From positions 87,246,840 to 87,310,839 of the forward strand of contig CM043971.1 in assembly GCA_014529385.2 (NCBI GenBank): DNA of 64,000 nt, read 5' to 3'. The translations under genes and the position numbers were made by a program. The DNA is from Adiantum capillus-veneris. Its lineage: Eukaryota; Streptophyta; Polypodiopsida; Polypodiales; Pteridaceae. Below the pieces are notes generated by a model. It did not search any database. It saw only the letters and a list, made by a program, of their open reading frames with translations, and was not told the origin of the DNA. Below, piece by piece: positions 30,480 through 42,260 of the stretch (the stretch's first letter is position 1; the number at the start of each line of letters is the position of its first letter).

Positions 30480-33400
30480 ATCTTCATGTCCTAGAATATT
30501 GGCTTTCCTTTAGCATCCTTCATCTTGATCATTCCGGTACTCCAATCCTGCTTTACCTCCATAGCCATGAGCCATGGTCTTCCAAGAATGATAGGGTATC
30601 CCCCCCCTTTGTGTGGCATGACAAAAATGTATACCTCTTCTTCTGTTTTGAATGCCTTCACATAGTTGGCCAAAATACTCCGAGTCTCAACATTTGTTGC
30701 ATAGTTTGGTCTTCCTCAAAGTGAAGTCCCACTATGATAATATGTGCTTGATTTAGGTATTGGGTTTTCTTTTCAGCATTAATACATAGAAGCAATATTC
30801 CATCTCGATTTCTTTTGTATAGCCTTTCAGCTAGTAATTGATACATAGTTGATTGCTCAATTGATCCAGTTGTAATAAGAAGTGGTATTTGCAAATCCAC
30901 TCGAGCTATGGTCATCAATGATACCATATTTTCCACCATCGGGGTATCATTTCCATGGAGAAAAAATATGCATCCAGTAGATCATTGTCTACTCCCTTCG
31001 GTGGTTCTCGTGAAACAATCCTTGATAAATGATCTGCTCTTTTGTGAGTGGTGTCCTTTTTCACAACTACGATGAAATCAAATTCCAAATTTTTGAGCCA
31101 TCTTAATATTCTTCCTATGTTCCATGGCAGCTTGTTCACCAAGTACAATAAGGCTTGGTGGTCCACAAAGAACACAAATTTGTTAGCTAACAGGTAATGT
31201 CTATGCTTTTTTATTGCATAGATCATTCCTAATCCTTCCCTTTTGGTGGTTTTGTAGTTTTTTTTTTCATATTCATGTATCTACTAGCATAAGAAATAGG
31301 AAAATTAACTTTCCCATCTTTTGGTTGAGGTCCTATACAGCCAATGGCAAAATTGGAAGCATCTACATGTATGTGAAATATCTTATTCCAATATGGTGCT
31401 TTCAATATTGGGGCTGTAGTGAGAGCTTGTTTAAGCTTCATGAGGGATTCTTCACACTCATCAGTCTATTCGAAGAGTGTAATTAGGTTTTACATGGGTT
31501 TTGCAACTTTAGCGTACATGTAAATGAATCGTCGATAATATCCACAATGTCCCATGAAAGCTTGAACCCCTTTGACTATTGTCAGTCTAGGCAATTCAGC
31601 AATAACATGAATTTTATCCATATCAGTAGCTATGCCATTTTTTTAGACACTATATGTCCAAGAATGTTTCCTTGTCTGCCCATAAATGTGCACTTTTTAG
31701 AATTTAAGCAAATCCTATAAAGTCTACATTTTTGTAAGACCTTTTTGAGGTGTTCAAAATTATCAGCCGGGTTTGATGAATGTACACATAAATCATCCAT
31801 ATATACTTTCAAGAAATTTTGAATGTATTTATTAAAACCATGGCTCATCAATCTTTGAAAGGTGGCAAGAGCATTAGTTAACCCAAAAGGCATAACCCTA
31901 TAGGCAAAAATACCCCATACAGTTGTAAAGGTAGTTTTATGTTGATCTTTAGGTCAACCAAAAAGGTTATTGTATCCTGAAAAGCCATCCTTGTATCTCA
32001 CTGGAAGGGTTGTGTTTCCTTCTTCCGCTTGTATCTCACTGGAAGGGTTGTGTTTCCTTCTTCCGCTTCGTATTATTCTTTGACTTTGTTCATTGGAATG
32101 GATCTAATCTCTTTGTTATCCAGTTCGTGTTTCAAATTTTCACAATTAGCTCTCTTTTCCCCACCTTCTCTAGAGTTTTTTGTAGATCATTCCATAGATA
32201 TGGTCTTTTTCTTATCAGTCCTACTAGAGTAAGAGTGCATTGAATGGGTGTAGACATGATTGAATGGATATTGTTTACCTCAAGGGTGTGTTTTGCTCTC
32301 TTTATCTGAGTGGTTTTACACACTACGGATTCATCTTTGTTATCTCCCAAGTAAGAGGGTAGTGTTTTCAAAGTCATTGGCTTAGACAGTCCTCAAGCTT
32401 CAGAGCCGCAATCCCCATTCAAGGATTGTACATCCATGTCCATATCAGGAGGTAGATTGTCTAACCAAACTTCCTCTATAGGAGTTGACTTTAGAGTTAG
32501 GTCCCCATCATTAATCTCTCTTAATTTTTTCCATAAGTGTCATGGCCATTCTTCTTCTACTAACGGAATCCATCTTATAAGACATCTTCACTGTCAGGCA
32601 CTATGAGTTTTGGCTCTTTAGTTTCAAGGTGGGGTTCTACCACAACTTCGGATTTCTCTTTATGGGTTCCTACCATGAGCTCTTGAGGTTTTGCTCTACT
32701 CTCGAGCTTGGGTTTCTGTTTTTCCAGCATCTCTTGAGTAATTCTTACCAAATTTTGATAGGCTTCAAGCTTAGCTGCTTCCATATTTGGAGAAGGATAG
32801 TTTTTCCATTTGTTTTTCATGTTTTGGCATGCTTTAAGTCCCGCTTGGTAAGCTTCAAATGCTACATTGATTGGCTCAAAAATTTTGTCTACCAAAATTG
32901 ATTCTCCAGATTTCACTGTAGTTTTCTTGATTTCACTTCCGCTTCTCTTGGTCTTTTGCCTTTGTTTTTGTTTTCTCATCTCATACCTTTTGCTTCCGCT
33001 TCTCTTGGTCTTTTGAGAGGAAATTTTAGTATTCTCCGAGTCATTAGAGGAGTTATGTTTCTTTTTCTTATCCTGGGCTCTCTTGATCACCTTCATTGGA
33101 ACAATAGGTTCACTCTCAAACAAGCTACTAGGTATCACTTGGACTACATTCTCTATTGTTTTACCCTTGTTTAAAGGATTTTTTGGACAATCTTCATGGA
33201 AGTGTCCTCCCGTTTTACAACATTGCATACAAAAATCTTCAACTGGTTTAATGTTCTTGTCAGGCCTCTGGGCATTCATTTTTTCAATGATCATGTCCAC
33301 CACATTTATGAAAATTCCCAGTCCTTGGCTTAATCATGGGTCTTACCACCGGAGGTCTAACACCTTGATTAGCTACATAGTACATCGGTAGCTCTGGTGT

Positions 33401-34794
33401 ACTATAAGTTACAGGTTCTTCCATTGGTGGTGGATGTGAATTGTACCAATCTCCTTCTATGATTACGGTAGATGGACTAGGCTCAGCATAGGATGTAACA
33501 GGCACTAGTGCTTGTTCATCTATGACTCCCTCTGAATGCATGTACTTTACATGTATTGTATTATGTCCAGGATATGGAGGTTGTTGACACAACACAGACT
33601 GAGGTCTTTCCATACCCATCGGTGGTCTTTGAGCTAGGCCCATATTAGGTTGATATCGGTACATGGGTTGTCCTTATGACCTCATAGGCACATATCGAAC
33701 ATTCCCCTCATACTTTGGTCGGTAATAGCACTCATTGGTCTTATGGATGGTCCATTTATTTTCAATTGCACACCATTTCTCTGCCCTAATTGGTTGTCTC
33801 TATTGAGGTATCCCTTGCCCTAGTCTCCTCATAGGTGCTTTTTGCACCTTATTCATCCTTGAGCTAATGTATTTAAGTCCAGGAGTGACTTTGGTGGAAT
33901 GTTTTGGAACCATGTTAGTGCTTTTCCTTCTAATGTCATTCCAAACCCCTCAAACTGAGTATGGAGATCAAATATGCATTCTACTCTTAGTACTTGCTTA
34001 AAGCTTGCTAAGTGGTCATATGGATCCCCAGATCCACTTTATTTTCTAACCCATTTTTGAAAATCAGCTGGTCTGATACATCTATTTGGTTCAACTCCCG
34101 ATCTCTTGGCAGTTGGTCCTATTCCGAGTCCTTTAAACCAGTCTGTTGGAAATAGTGACTCATGTAGCCCTAGAGTGGCTTTAGTGTTACCCGCTTTTCT
34201 TCATGATGAGGTAGTTTTGAGTTTTTTACCATTACTCTCAAAAGATCTCTCTCGGAGTTCATCTCTTGGAATACTTTCTAGTCCTTGGCCCAATATCCAA
34301 TCCCTGGAATACCCTTGGTATTTGGTTTGTTCCACTCCTCAAGACTCATCATAACAAAGTTATTGCTATAACAATCCCTAAATATGTAGGTTGGTAGATC
34401 TGTTGAATCCTTGTCTTTGATTTTGAAGATATAGATGATCTTCTTCATGGGTGTTAACTATCCTGATTTGACATGAGAACTCCATAGAAGATCTTTGACG
34501 TTTCTATCCTCCCAACAATAGACTCGGATCCTAGGATTATCCGTGCTAAGCCATTTCAAGGGCTTCAAATCAACTTGATCGTATCCCTTAAATTCTAAAG
34601 TCATTGGTCCTTCTTTTGTTGTCATATCTGGAATTATGGTATTTACTTCTAGCCCCCATTTGTCTATCAAGTCAGGGTTTTCAACTTGTAAATACTAAGT
34701 TGCGTTTTTATCCATTTATATTTTTCCTTGTTTTTTTGCTCTGATTTCCTCTTCAAACTCTATTTCATGGTCATCAATGCGAATAGTATACTCT
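30480..34794 (-). mobile_element. Element B joined tail to tail with A, copy 2
   Basis: This is homologous to 20830-25407. Minus-strand pieces: nucleocapsid/linker (33664-32575), RT with VYMDDLCVHSS (31893-31630), RNase H (31441-30915), integrase start (30939-30658) and the fused protease half (30673-30491). Relative to copy 1 it lacks about 660 bp (copy 1 about 24207-24868); the deletion edges share ATCCTT. It has a 37-bp tandem duplication near 31992-32066. It extends further upstream than copy 1: the gag start (34670-34458 and on) continues across copia 2 at 41364-41540. Confidence 0.78.
34458..34794 (-). pseudogene. Element B gag N-terminal region, right part
   Basis: From 34794 downward the frame reads EYTIRIDDHEIEFEEEI and then, after two stops, IDKWGLEVNTIIPD and VYCWEDRNVKDLLW. 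The first stretch directly continues VYLDPNEE from 41364 on the other side of copia 2, which shows copia 2 inserted in this ORF. I do not recognise the domain. It lies at the start of the B gag by position. Confidence 0.55.
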
Positions 34795-34986
34795 TGTTGG
34801 GGTATAAAGCCCAATGTGGTCGCCCTGGTAAGTGGGCGGGCCGCCAGGTATGTACACATATTCTTTTGTAAAAACCTAATAAGAACTCACTATGCTCTAC
34901 ACATTACAGTAGAGCGAGTTCACCATATCATCGTACTCTTCTTCTCGCACTCTCTCTCGCGTCGCACTTCCGCTCGTACTCCTTCA
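34795..34986 (+). repeat. Copia 2 5' LTR
   Basis: 192 bp from TGTTGGGGTATAAAG to ACTCCTTCA, almost identical to 41172-41363 and to the copia 1 LTR. Confidence 0.95.
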
Positions 34987-34988
34987 AC

Positions 34989-35000
34989 TCGTATCAGAGC
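34989..35000 (+). other. Copia 2 primer-binding site, mutated
   Basis: It reads TCGTATCAGAGC; the second base of the invariant TGG changed to C, compared with TGGTATCAGAGC in copia 1. This would weaken priming by initiator tRNA-Met. The leader (35001-36084) has no recognised gene. Confidence 0.85.
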
Positions 35001-36084
35001 TCAGATCGAGGCTCGGGGCAGCCCTGCAGGAGGCTAGAGTCACCAGCTCAGATTGGAGTGAAATTCGACAGGCGAAGACACGGCCCCAAATCCTGTGGGT
35101 GCACCCAAAGGGCTCAGTGTTCTCAGAATTTCATTCTTAGGTCATCTCGGTCACCGTTCGGCTTCGACAAAGGTCTGCGCAGGCCATTTTCGACTACGTG
35201 GTCTCGGCGGGTGCAGATCGGACTCTGCAAATTTGGGGTTTTCGGCATACGACTGCAGGTGCTGATGATATCGACACTCCCAGAGTTTTGATTTGTGGCT
35301 ATCTACACATCGAAGGACGGCTCACAGTTCTTGGAGGCCTGTCACATACGACACGGGCGCATCTACACACAGACTGTAGACAGCATCCAATAGTTCATCA
35401 GGTAGCTTGTGTTTGCTGCTTGATATTCCAGATTTCATCCTGACATTGCAATTACTTCCACATGGGATGTATTGTCAGAGATGATGTATATCTGTTGCGG
35501 GTTTGCTGGCTGTGAGTCACGCAGCAAACAACCGTCGCAGTGGTTACAGCATACAGTGGGAAATTTGTGGATGTATGACTTTGTGGGAAGTCTATGTACT
35601 GTCAGATTTACTACAGCCTTTGTTGAGGGTCGAGTGAGGTTTTATTGAGCTGGGGGATTCTCGAATGTTGAGATCCTTTCGGTGATACAGGTCTTGGAGC
35701 GATCCCACGAGCACCCTTAGATAGGCAGCTAGGATGTATTGACTGTGAGTTAGACAGTTGGGATTGCATCTTTGCTTTACTGCCGTTGAGGCATTGTCGT
35801 AGTCTATGCTTACAGGACAGTGACAGGACAGTGAGAGACAGTACAGGTGCAGGACAGGTTTACCCGCAGCTTACAGTGTCAGAGAGACAGTGTTTTTTGA
35901 GTTGTTTTTTGGTCTGTTTTTGAGTACACCAGAGCCATTTTACAAAGGAGACTTTGCCGAAATTTATGCAGAATCTGAAGCTTTCTTGGTTTATTTGTCA
36001 GGTTGATATTGGTTCAGAGGTCAGTTTACAGGGGAAACTCTGCCGAATTTTTCCCAGGAAAGTAAACCACTGTGAAGCGTAGCT

Positions 36085-37860
36085 ATGGCTGGATCACAGG
36101 ACACTGCTCTTTACAATATCAAGAAGCTGGATGGAACCAATTTCCCATTGTGGAAGAAGCAGATTTGGCACGTGTTGGTACAAAAGAAGCAGATAAAACC
36201 TATAAAGCTCAAGGGGATAAAACCAGAAGATATGGATGAAGATGAATGGAGCGAAATGGATGAATTGGCACTTTCTACCATTATGCTGACTTTGGCAGAA
36301 AGCGTTTACTTCAATGTAGCAGACGAGATGTCGGCTTATGAAGCATGGACAAAGCTGAGTGATCTTTATGAGAAGCAGAGTGCAGCTTCACAGGTATATT
36401 GGCTTAAGAAGCTTGTTGACTTGAAGATGAAAGAAGGGACACCTATGTCCAATCATCTGAATGAATTCAACACCATCTACAGTCAGTTGTTAGCTCAAGG
36501 TGTCAAGTTTGATGAACCTGTTAGAGCTATGTTCCCGTTGATCACATTGCCGGAAAGTTGGGACACGTTTCGCACAGCTTTGAGTAATTCTGCACCTCCA
36601 GATGGTTTGAACATAGCAGGTGTAGAAGGAAGTCTGCTTACTGAAGAAACCAATAGAAAGACAATGGACCAAGGCAAAGGAACAGCCTTAGTTTTCAGGG
36701 GAAGGACCAAAGAAAAGTACAAAGGTGGAAAGAGGAATCAGTCTCGTAGCAAGTCCCGCAGTGCTAAAGGCAAGAGTGACATAGAATGCTACCATTGTGG
36801 CAAGAAGGGTCACATGAAAAGAGACTGCAGAGAATGGAAAGCAAAAAAAGGCAAAGAGAAAGCTGAAGACCATGGTGAGAAGAACAAGTCCTCAGTGAAG
36901 ATTCAAGAAATAAATGTGACAAACACTGTTGCAGAGGATGACAGTCTAGTGTCAGGAGACATCTACTTCTGGAAGAATACAATGGACTCAGCTCTTCTTA
37001 CAGCATCTGATGGAAATACACTGAGTGACTGGATTATAGACTCAGGGGCATCACTTCATGTGTCTCCAAACAAGGAGTGGTTTACCTCTTATGTGACCAC
37101 TAAAGATCATGTTCGGCTAGGCAATGGGCAGACATGTGAGATCTTAGGTGTTGGAGATGTTCAATTGAAGTTTCAGAAAGGCTCTTCTTTCACGCTGAAG
37201 AATGTGAGACATGTTCCCCCAATTACAAAGAGCTTGATCAGCACAGGTTTACTTGATGATGATGGCTACGTCACCACTTTTGGACAAAACATGTGGAAGA
37301 TATCCAAGGGTTCTATGACAGTAGCACATGGAGTAAAGTTTGGAGGACTTTACATGATTTATGTATCAAATGTCTCGAAAAATGTAATCAATGTAACCGA
37401 GCAGCCGAACGTTTCTTTGTGGCATAGCCGGTTAGGACATATGTCCAAGAAGGGAATGGAAATCTTGTCTCGTTCTGGTTATTTGCCTGGCTTTTCATTT
37501 AATGATTTTGAATTCTGTGAACATTGTCTGTATGGTAAGCAAACACAGCAGCCACATAAGCATAGAGGCAGTAGAAGAGATACACAGTTGGCACTTGTTC
37601 ATAGTGATTTGTGTGGACCTATGCCTAACCTATCTCTAGGGGGAGCTTCTTACTTTATGACATTTATAGATGATTACTCGAGGAAAGTATGGGTTTACTT
37701 TCTCAAGCACAAGGATAAAGCATTTAGTGTTTTCAAAACGTTTGTGACACTTGTGGAGAATCAGAGTGGCAAGAAGCTTAAATGCTTACGCACTGACAAT
37801 GGTGGAGAGTATGTTTCAAAGGCCTTTCAGGACTTTTGTGAGTCAAAAGGTATAAAACGT
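36085..37860 (+). pseudogene. Copia 2 gag, protease and integrase start
   Basis: From ATG 36085 the frame is intact to the nested LTR. Gag carries a CCHC knuckle, CYHCGKKGHMKRDC (36788-36829). The protease has WIIDSGASLHVS with Asp-Ser-Gly at 37039-37047. Integrase starts with the HHCC finger (HSRLGHMSKKG ... CEHCLYGKQ, 37423-37543) and the first two catalytic acids, HSDLCGPM (near 37600) and LRTDNGGEYVS (near 37790). The third acid is beyond the inserted LTR, in ERMNRT near 39040. The encoded enzymes process the polyprotein and insert the cDNA. The frame runs on to 38109 inside the LTR, which is not natural sequence. Confidence 0.93.
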
Positions 37861-38992
37861 TGTGAGCGGGATGAAAACACACACAGCGCCTCTATAACGA
37901 CCCGACACACACTCTTGGGAAGATACACACACACACTATGGGGCACCACTCGGCTTACACAACACACCTGGCCGAGACAGGGAACACACCTCTGGAGTGA
38001 GAGGAGAGAGACTATCCACTTGCCCACTCCACAAAGAGACACACACACACACACACACACAAAAACTCAGCTCAAAAAAAGAGAACTTCTGATGTTTAGA
38101 TACAAATGAGCTTGGGCCAACACCAATGGGGCAAACAGCTCACACAATATGGGTAAAAGATACCAGATACAATCACAAATTGGAGAAGAAGCTTCACTCA
38201 CCGGAGAAGATTACACAGAAAAATATCAGAAAAAGAGTGAGGAATTTGGCAAAATGGACAGCGCCATCGCGTCCGGAACGGCCCAAAACCCCAGTCTACA
38301 ATGTCAAAGTGCTCAAATCCGAGCAGTTTACGGCCAAAACAGGCTCCAAAATGAGCAAAAACACACCTGCGGCTGTTCCTCCTCTCTTCTCCACGTTTTT
38401 TATGGTCTTCTCTCTGTTTTTTTAGTTCCCACACTTAGCTTTATTACTTGGGCACCCTTGGCCTTTTAGATGACCTCAAACGGACCCCGAACAGGCCAAA
38501 AACTGACCTCGCAGTGCATAGTTGTCACCTTTTTTACATCATCCGCACACCTAGCACTCAGCTTTCCCCAATAATGCATCCCGCAACCACGTGAAGTGGC
38601 CCCAAAAAAAGGTCCTCATGATGACCTTTCTGCATAATTCTCACAAGCAAACACCCACGTTGTGTGCGTACTTCTCCGCGTGCAAGTATTGACCCTGTTC
38701 GCCCTCCTGACGCCACTAGATGCCATCTGACGCCCCTGCTGACCTCACGTCGTCGGCCCGCGGATAGCTTCCTCGAGAAGTTTTACACGCTATAAACTCC
38801 TCATTATTGTAGAAAAAACATACTGATACTGGTGATAGTAAATATCGATGCACTATGTACACACTGTCCTACCTGTACACATGTGGGCCCCACATAACCA
38901 CCTGGCTAAGGAAAATGGGCAATCCTTTATTTGATGCACCATGCATGTATATGTACATATGCGCAATCCCTTGCTCCAAAAAACTCCTGACA
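37861..38992 (-). repeat. Solo LTR of the E1 family inside copia 2 integrase
   Basis: It spans TGTGAG to CTGACA and is the reverse complement of the E1 LTR type at 2365-3460. ACGT lies on both sides (37857-37860 and 38993-38996). Removing the insert restores the integrase frame through KGIKRE. It is 1132 bp, with an AC run (about 38041-38060) that corresponds to the GT run in E1. Confidence 0.93.
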
Positions 38993-41082
38993 ACGTGAAC
39001 TTACTGCTCCTTACAATCCTCCTCAAAATGGTGTTGCTGAGAGGATGAATAGGACCATACAAGAGAAGGTCAGAAGTATGTTGTCTAATGCACAACTGCC
39101 AAATGGGTTTTGGGCTGAAGCTGTATCAACAGCTGTTCATCTTGTAAATAGATCTCCTAGCAAGGTTTTGCAGAAGGATTCAGTGCCAGAGATGGTATGG
39201 TCAGGCAAGGTGCCCTCATACAAGCATCTCAGAGTCTTTGGCTGTGAGGCATATACTCACGTTCCAAAAGAATTTAGGAACAAACTTGAGCCAAAGAGTA
39301 GAAAGTGTATCTTTCTAGGCTATGGTAATTCTGGTGAGATGGGGTACAGACTTTGGGATCCCGAATCCAGAAAGGTTGTCCGCAGCAATGATGATCACTT
39401 TAATGAATCCAAATATCATTCTAAACCAGAGAGGGTTGAGGAGATTAGAAGAGTTTTCTTCCAAGAAGATGGACCTGCACGTGCAAGACAAAATGTCAGG
39501 GCTCAAGAAGAGAAAGGACAGGATAGATTGGAACCACAGGTTGTGGCTGAGCCTGAGCCACCTATTGTGCGTAGATCTAGACGTGTCACGCGAACTCCTG
39601 ATAGGTTTGTTCCATCTATGAACTATGTCATGTTGACTGATTGCAATGAGCCTTCATGTTACAACGAAGCAGTGCAAATGAAGGACTTCGAGAATTGGAA
39701 ATTGGCCATGCAGTCAGAGATGACAGCTCTGCATAAAAAACCAGACATGGAAGCTAGTTAAATTACCACGGGGCAAAAAGGCTCTACCTTGTAAATGGGT
39801 TTACAGGTATAAGATCACCGCTCATGATAGTCAGCCAAAGTACAAAGCAAGGCTTGTTGCCAAGGGCTTTAAGAAAGAACAAGGCATTGACTTTGATGAA
39901 GTCTTCTCTCCGGTGGTCAAGATGACTACATTGAGATGCTTTCTTGCATTGGCTTCCATATTAGATTTGGTGTTGCACCAAATGGATGTCAAGACAGCGT
40001 TCTTGCATGGTGATTTAGATGTGGAAATTTACATGCAGCAGCCAGAAGGGTTTGTTGAGAAAGGCAAGGAAGATTGGGTATGCCAGTTGTTAAAGAGTCT
40101 TTATGGCTTAAAACAATCACCGAGGGCATGGTACCATAAATTCCACAAGTTTATGCTTTCTCAAGGCTACAAACGTAGTGAGTTCGATCACTGTCTATAT
40201 ACAAAGAAGGCTAAGTGGGTGAGGCAAGTCATATACTTGGTATGCACATTGAGAGAGACAGATCAAAGAAGTTGATTTGGTTATCTCAAACAGAGTATAT
40301 TGACAAGGTTTTGCAATGTTTCAATATGGAGAAGGGAAAGGCACTGAGTGTTCCATTGACACCATGTGAAACTTAGCAAACAAGATTGTCCTGTGTCTGA
40401 GGAAGAACAGGCTGAAATGGATAAGATTCCATATGCGTCTGCAGTGGGTAGTTTGATGTATGCAATGATTGCTACTCGCCCAGACATTGCATTTGCAGTG
40501 GGAGTAGTAAGTCGATACATGTCAAACCCAGGCAAGAAACATTGGGAGGCAGTGAAAGAAATATTGAGATACCTGAAAGCTACAAAGAGTATGCCTATAT
40601 GCTATGGGAGTCAGGAGCTAAGTGTAAAGGGTTTTACAGACTCAGATTATGCAGGTGACTTAGACAACCGAAGGTCTACGTCAGGGTATGTCTTTACATT
40701 GGCTGGTGGAGCAGTATCATGGCGTTCTAGATTACAAGATTGTGTTACTCAGTCTACTACAGAGGTTGAATATGTTGCAGCATCAGAGGCTTGCAAAGAA
40801 TCAATTTGGCTTAATCGACTAGTAACAGATTTGGGAATCAAGGAAGAGATGCCTGTGTTATATTGTGATATTCAAAGTGCTATACAATTGGCTCGCAATC
40901 CAGTTTATCACTCAAAGACAAAGCATGTGGATGTGAAGTATCATTTCATCAGGGAAATGCTCGAGGATAAGCAACTTCAGCTTGTCAAAGTTCACACCAC
41001 AGAAAATCCTGCTGATCTACTTACAAAAGGACTTCCCTCAGAGAGCTTTGCGAATTTTCGCAAGCAGTTAGGTGTAGGGTAG
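38993..41082 (+). pseudogene. Copia 2 integrase end, reverse transcriptase and RNase H
   Basis: Integrase resumes with NGVAERMNRTIQEK and FGCEAYTHVP. RT begins after a frameshift in an A-run near 39736-39741 and shows CKWVYRYK, ARLVAKGF, GIDFDEVFSPVVK, MDVKTAFLHGDL and QSPRAWY. After LYTKKA (near 40210) the sequence jumps to a part matching GMHIERDRSKKLIWLS, so the palm segment with the copia YVDD motif is deleted. A further shift near 40366 precedes RNase H: FTDSDYAGDLDNRRST (near 40630), CVTQSTTEVEYVA and KTKHVDVKYHFIRE, ending at 41082. RT activity is lost. Confidence 0.92.
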
Positions 41083-41158
41083 TACATCACTTCTCTACAT
41101 CTCTTGTATATTAGCTTGTATAGTAGCTTCTCTCACACTTAAAGTACCACATTGGACT

Positions 41159-41171
41159 TTAAGTGGGAGGT
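41159..41171 (+). other. Copia 2 polypurine tract
   Basis: TTAAGTGGGAGGT lies directly before the 3' LTR, as in other plant copia elements. Confidence 0.85.
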
Positions 41172-41363
41172 TGTTGGGGTATAAAACCCAATGTGGTCGC
41201 CCAGGTAAGTGGGCGGGCCGCCAGGTATGTACACATATTCTTTTGTAAAAACCTAATAAGAACTCACTATGCTCTACACATTACAGTAGAGCGAGTTCAC
41301 CATATCGTCGTGCTCTTCTTCTCGCACTCTCTCTCGCGTCGCACTTCCACTCATACTCCTTCA
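41172..41363 (+). repeat. Copia 2 3' LTR
   Basis: 192 bp, about six differences from the 5' LTR. ACTCT follows. Confidence 0.95.
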
Positions 41364-41540
41364 ACTCTTCATTAGGATCCAGGTAAACCTGAGTTCCATG
41401 GAAATTAGCCTTATAAAAGGTGAGTATGTGCTTATACCACACTGTCGTACCGATTTCTGAATGAGTCGAATATGAAGACATTTCAGATGTTGATTTTGAA
41501 AAAGTGTTTGAGACTTCTTCAAAGATAGTGTCCAAGTGAT
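41364..41540 (-). pseudogene. Element B gag N-terminal region, left part
   Basis: The minus-strand frame reads DTIFEEVSNTFSK, EIGTTVWYKHILTFYK and GTQVYLDPNEE, then meets copia 2 and continues at 34794. No ATG was found; the frame opens at the edge of the LTR-like block at 41541. The domain is not recognised. Confidence 0.55.
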
Positions 41541-42260
41541 TGTTAGGAAATAAGACGTAGCTATATAGATAATTGAGTAGATTACTTAATGGAGAGAGAC
41601 AGATTTACATACACGAGATTATAGAGTAGAGAGAGAGAGAGTACACATGAGACACGTGGTTCACCCAATGTGGGCTACGTCCACGGGAAAGCAACCACTC
41701 AATGGCTTTATTACTTCAAAACAAGAATTAGTTTACAAAGGGATTATACCCTTAATGGAGCTCCCGCCTTGCTTCACTCTGACCACCTCACACTCACCTT
41801 GTTGCATCAACTTCACACTATGAAATGTGTGTAGAAATGGCCTCCTTTTATAGGCCAAAAGGAGTGCCCTCTCTCATGAGAGGCAGCCATGTGTAGCCGC
41901 CCTTGTGTAGATAAGTCCAAATCGGACCCTCCAATCCGCCCATGTGTGGCCGCCCTTGAGAAGACAAGTCTGCTTTTGAATTTAGCCACCGGCCATTGAC
42001 TCTACCGGCCACCGGCCAACCGACGGTTGTTTACCGACCACTGTCCGGCCGCCGTCCGGCCATAATATTCCGGCGAAAAGGAATATTCCGGCAAGGGGAA
42101 AAAAAGTCTCAGGGGCTTCCGCCCTCGAGGCCCCTAAAGTTGCCCCCGGTTTTTGACTGTGAAAATTTTGGTTTCCCGTGAGTGATTTATCTTCACGCAC
42201 GATGGCTTCTCCTCATAATGGGGGCCTTACAAATGTGCGCTTTTACCACAGAAAATTACA
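41541..42260 (-). repeat. LTR-like block in minus orientation; ends uncertain
   Basis: Its left edge TGTTAGGAAATAAG would be the 3' end (CTAACA) of a minus-strand LTR. A TATA-like CCTATAAAAGG is on the minus strand at 41844-41854, and an ACACGTGGTTCACCC block sits downstream of it. A GGCC-rich stretch (about 41985-42060) precedes the TATA. It may be the 5' LTR of element B or of an unrelated copia element. The right end is unknown; CTAACA at 42632-42637 is one candidate. Confidence 0.35.

Larger units (their letters stand above)
34795..41363 (+). mobile_element. Copia 2: full-length Ty1/copia element with nested solo LTR
   Basis: Two 192-bp LTRs flank gag, protease, integrase, RT and RNase H in the copia order (integrase before RT). 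ACTCT borders both ends (34790-34794 and 41364-41368). The LTRs differ at about six of 192 positions. A 1132-bp solo LTR interrupts the integrase. Two frameshifts and a missing RT active site make it defective. Confidence 0.95.
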
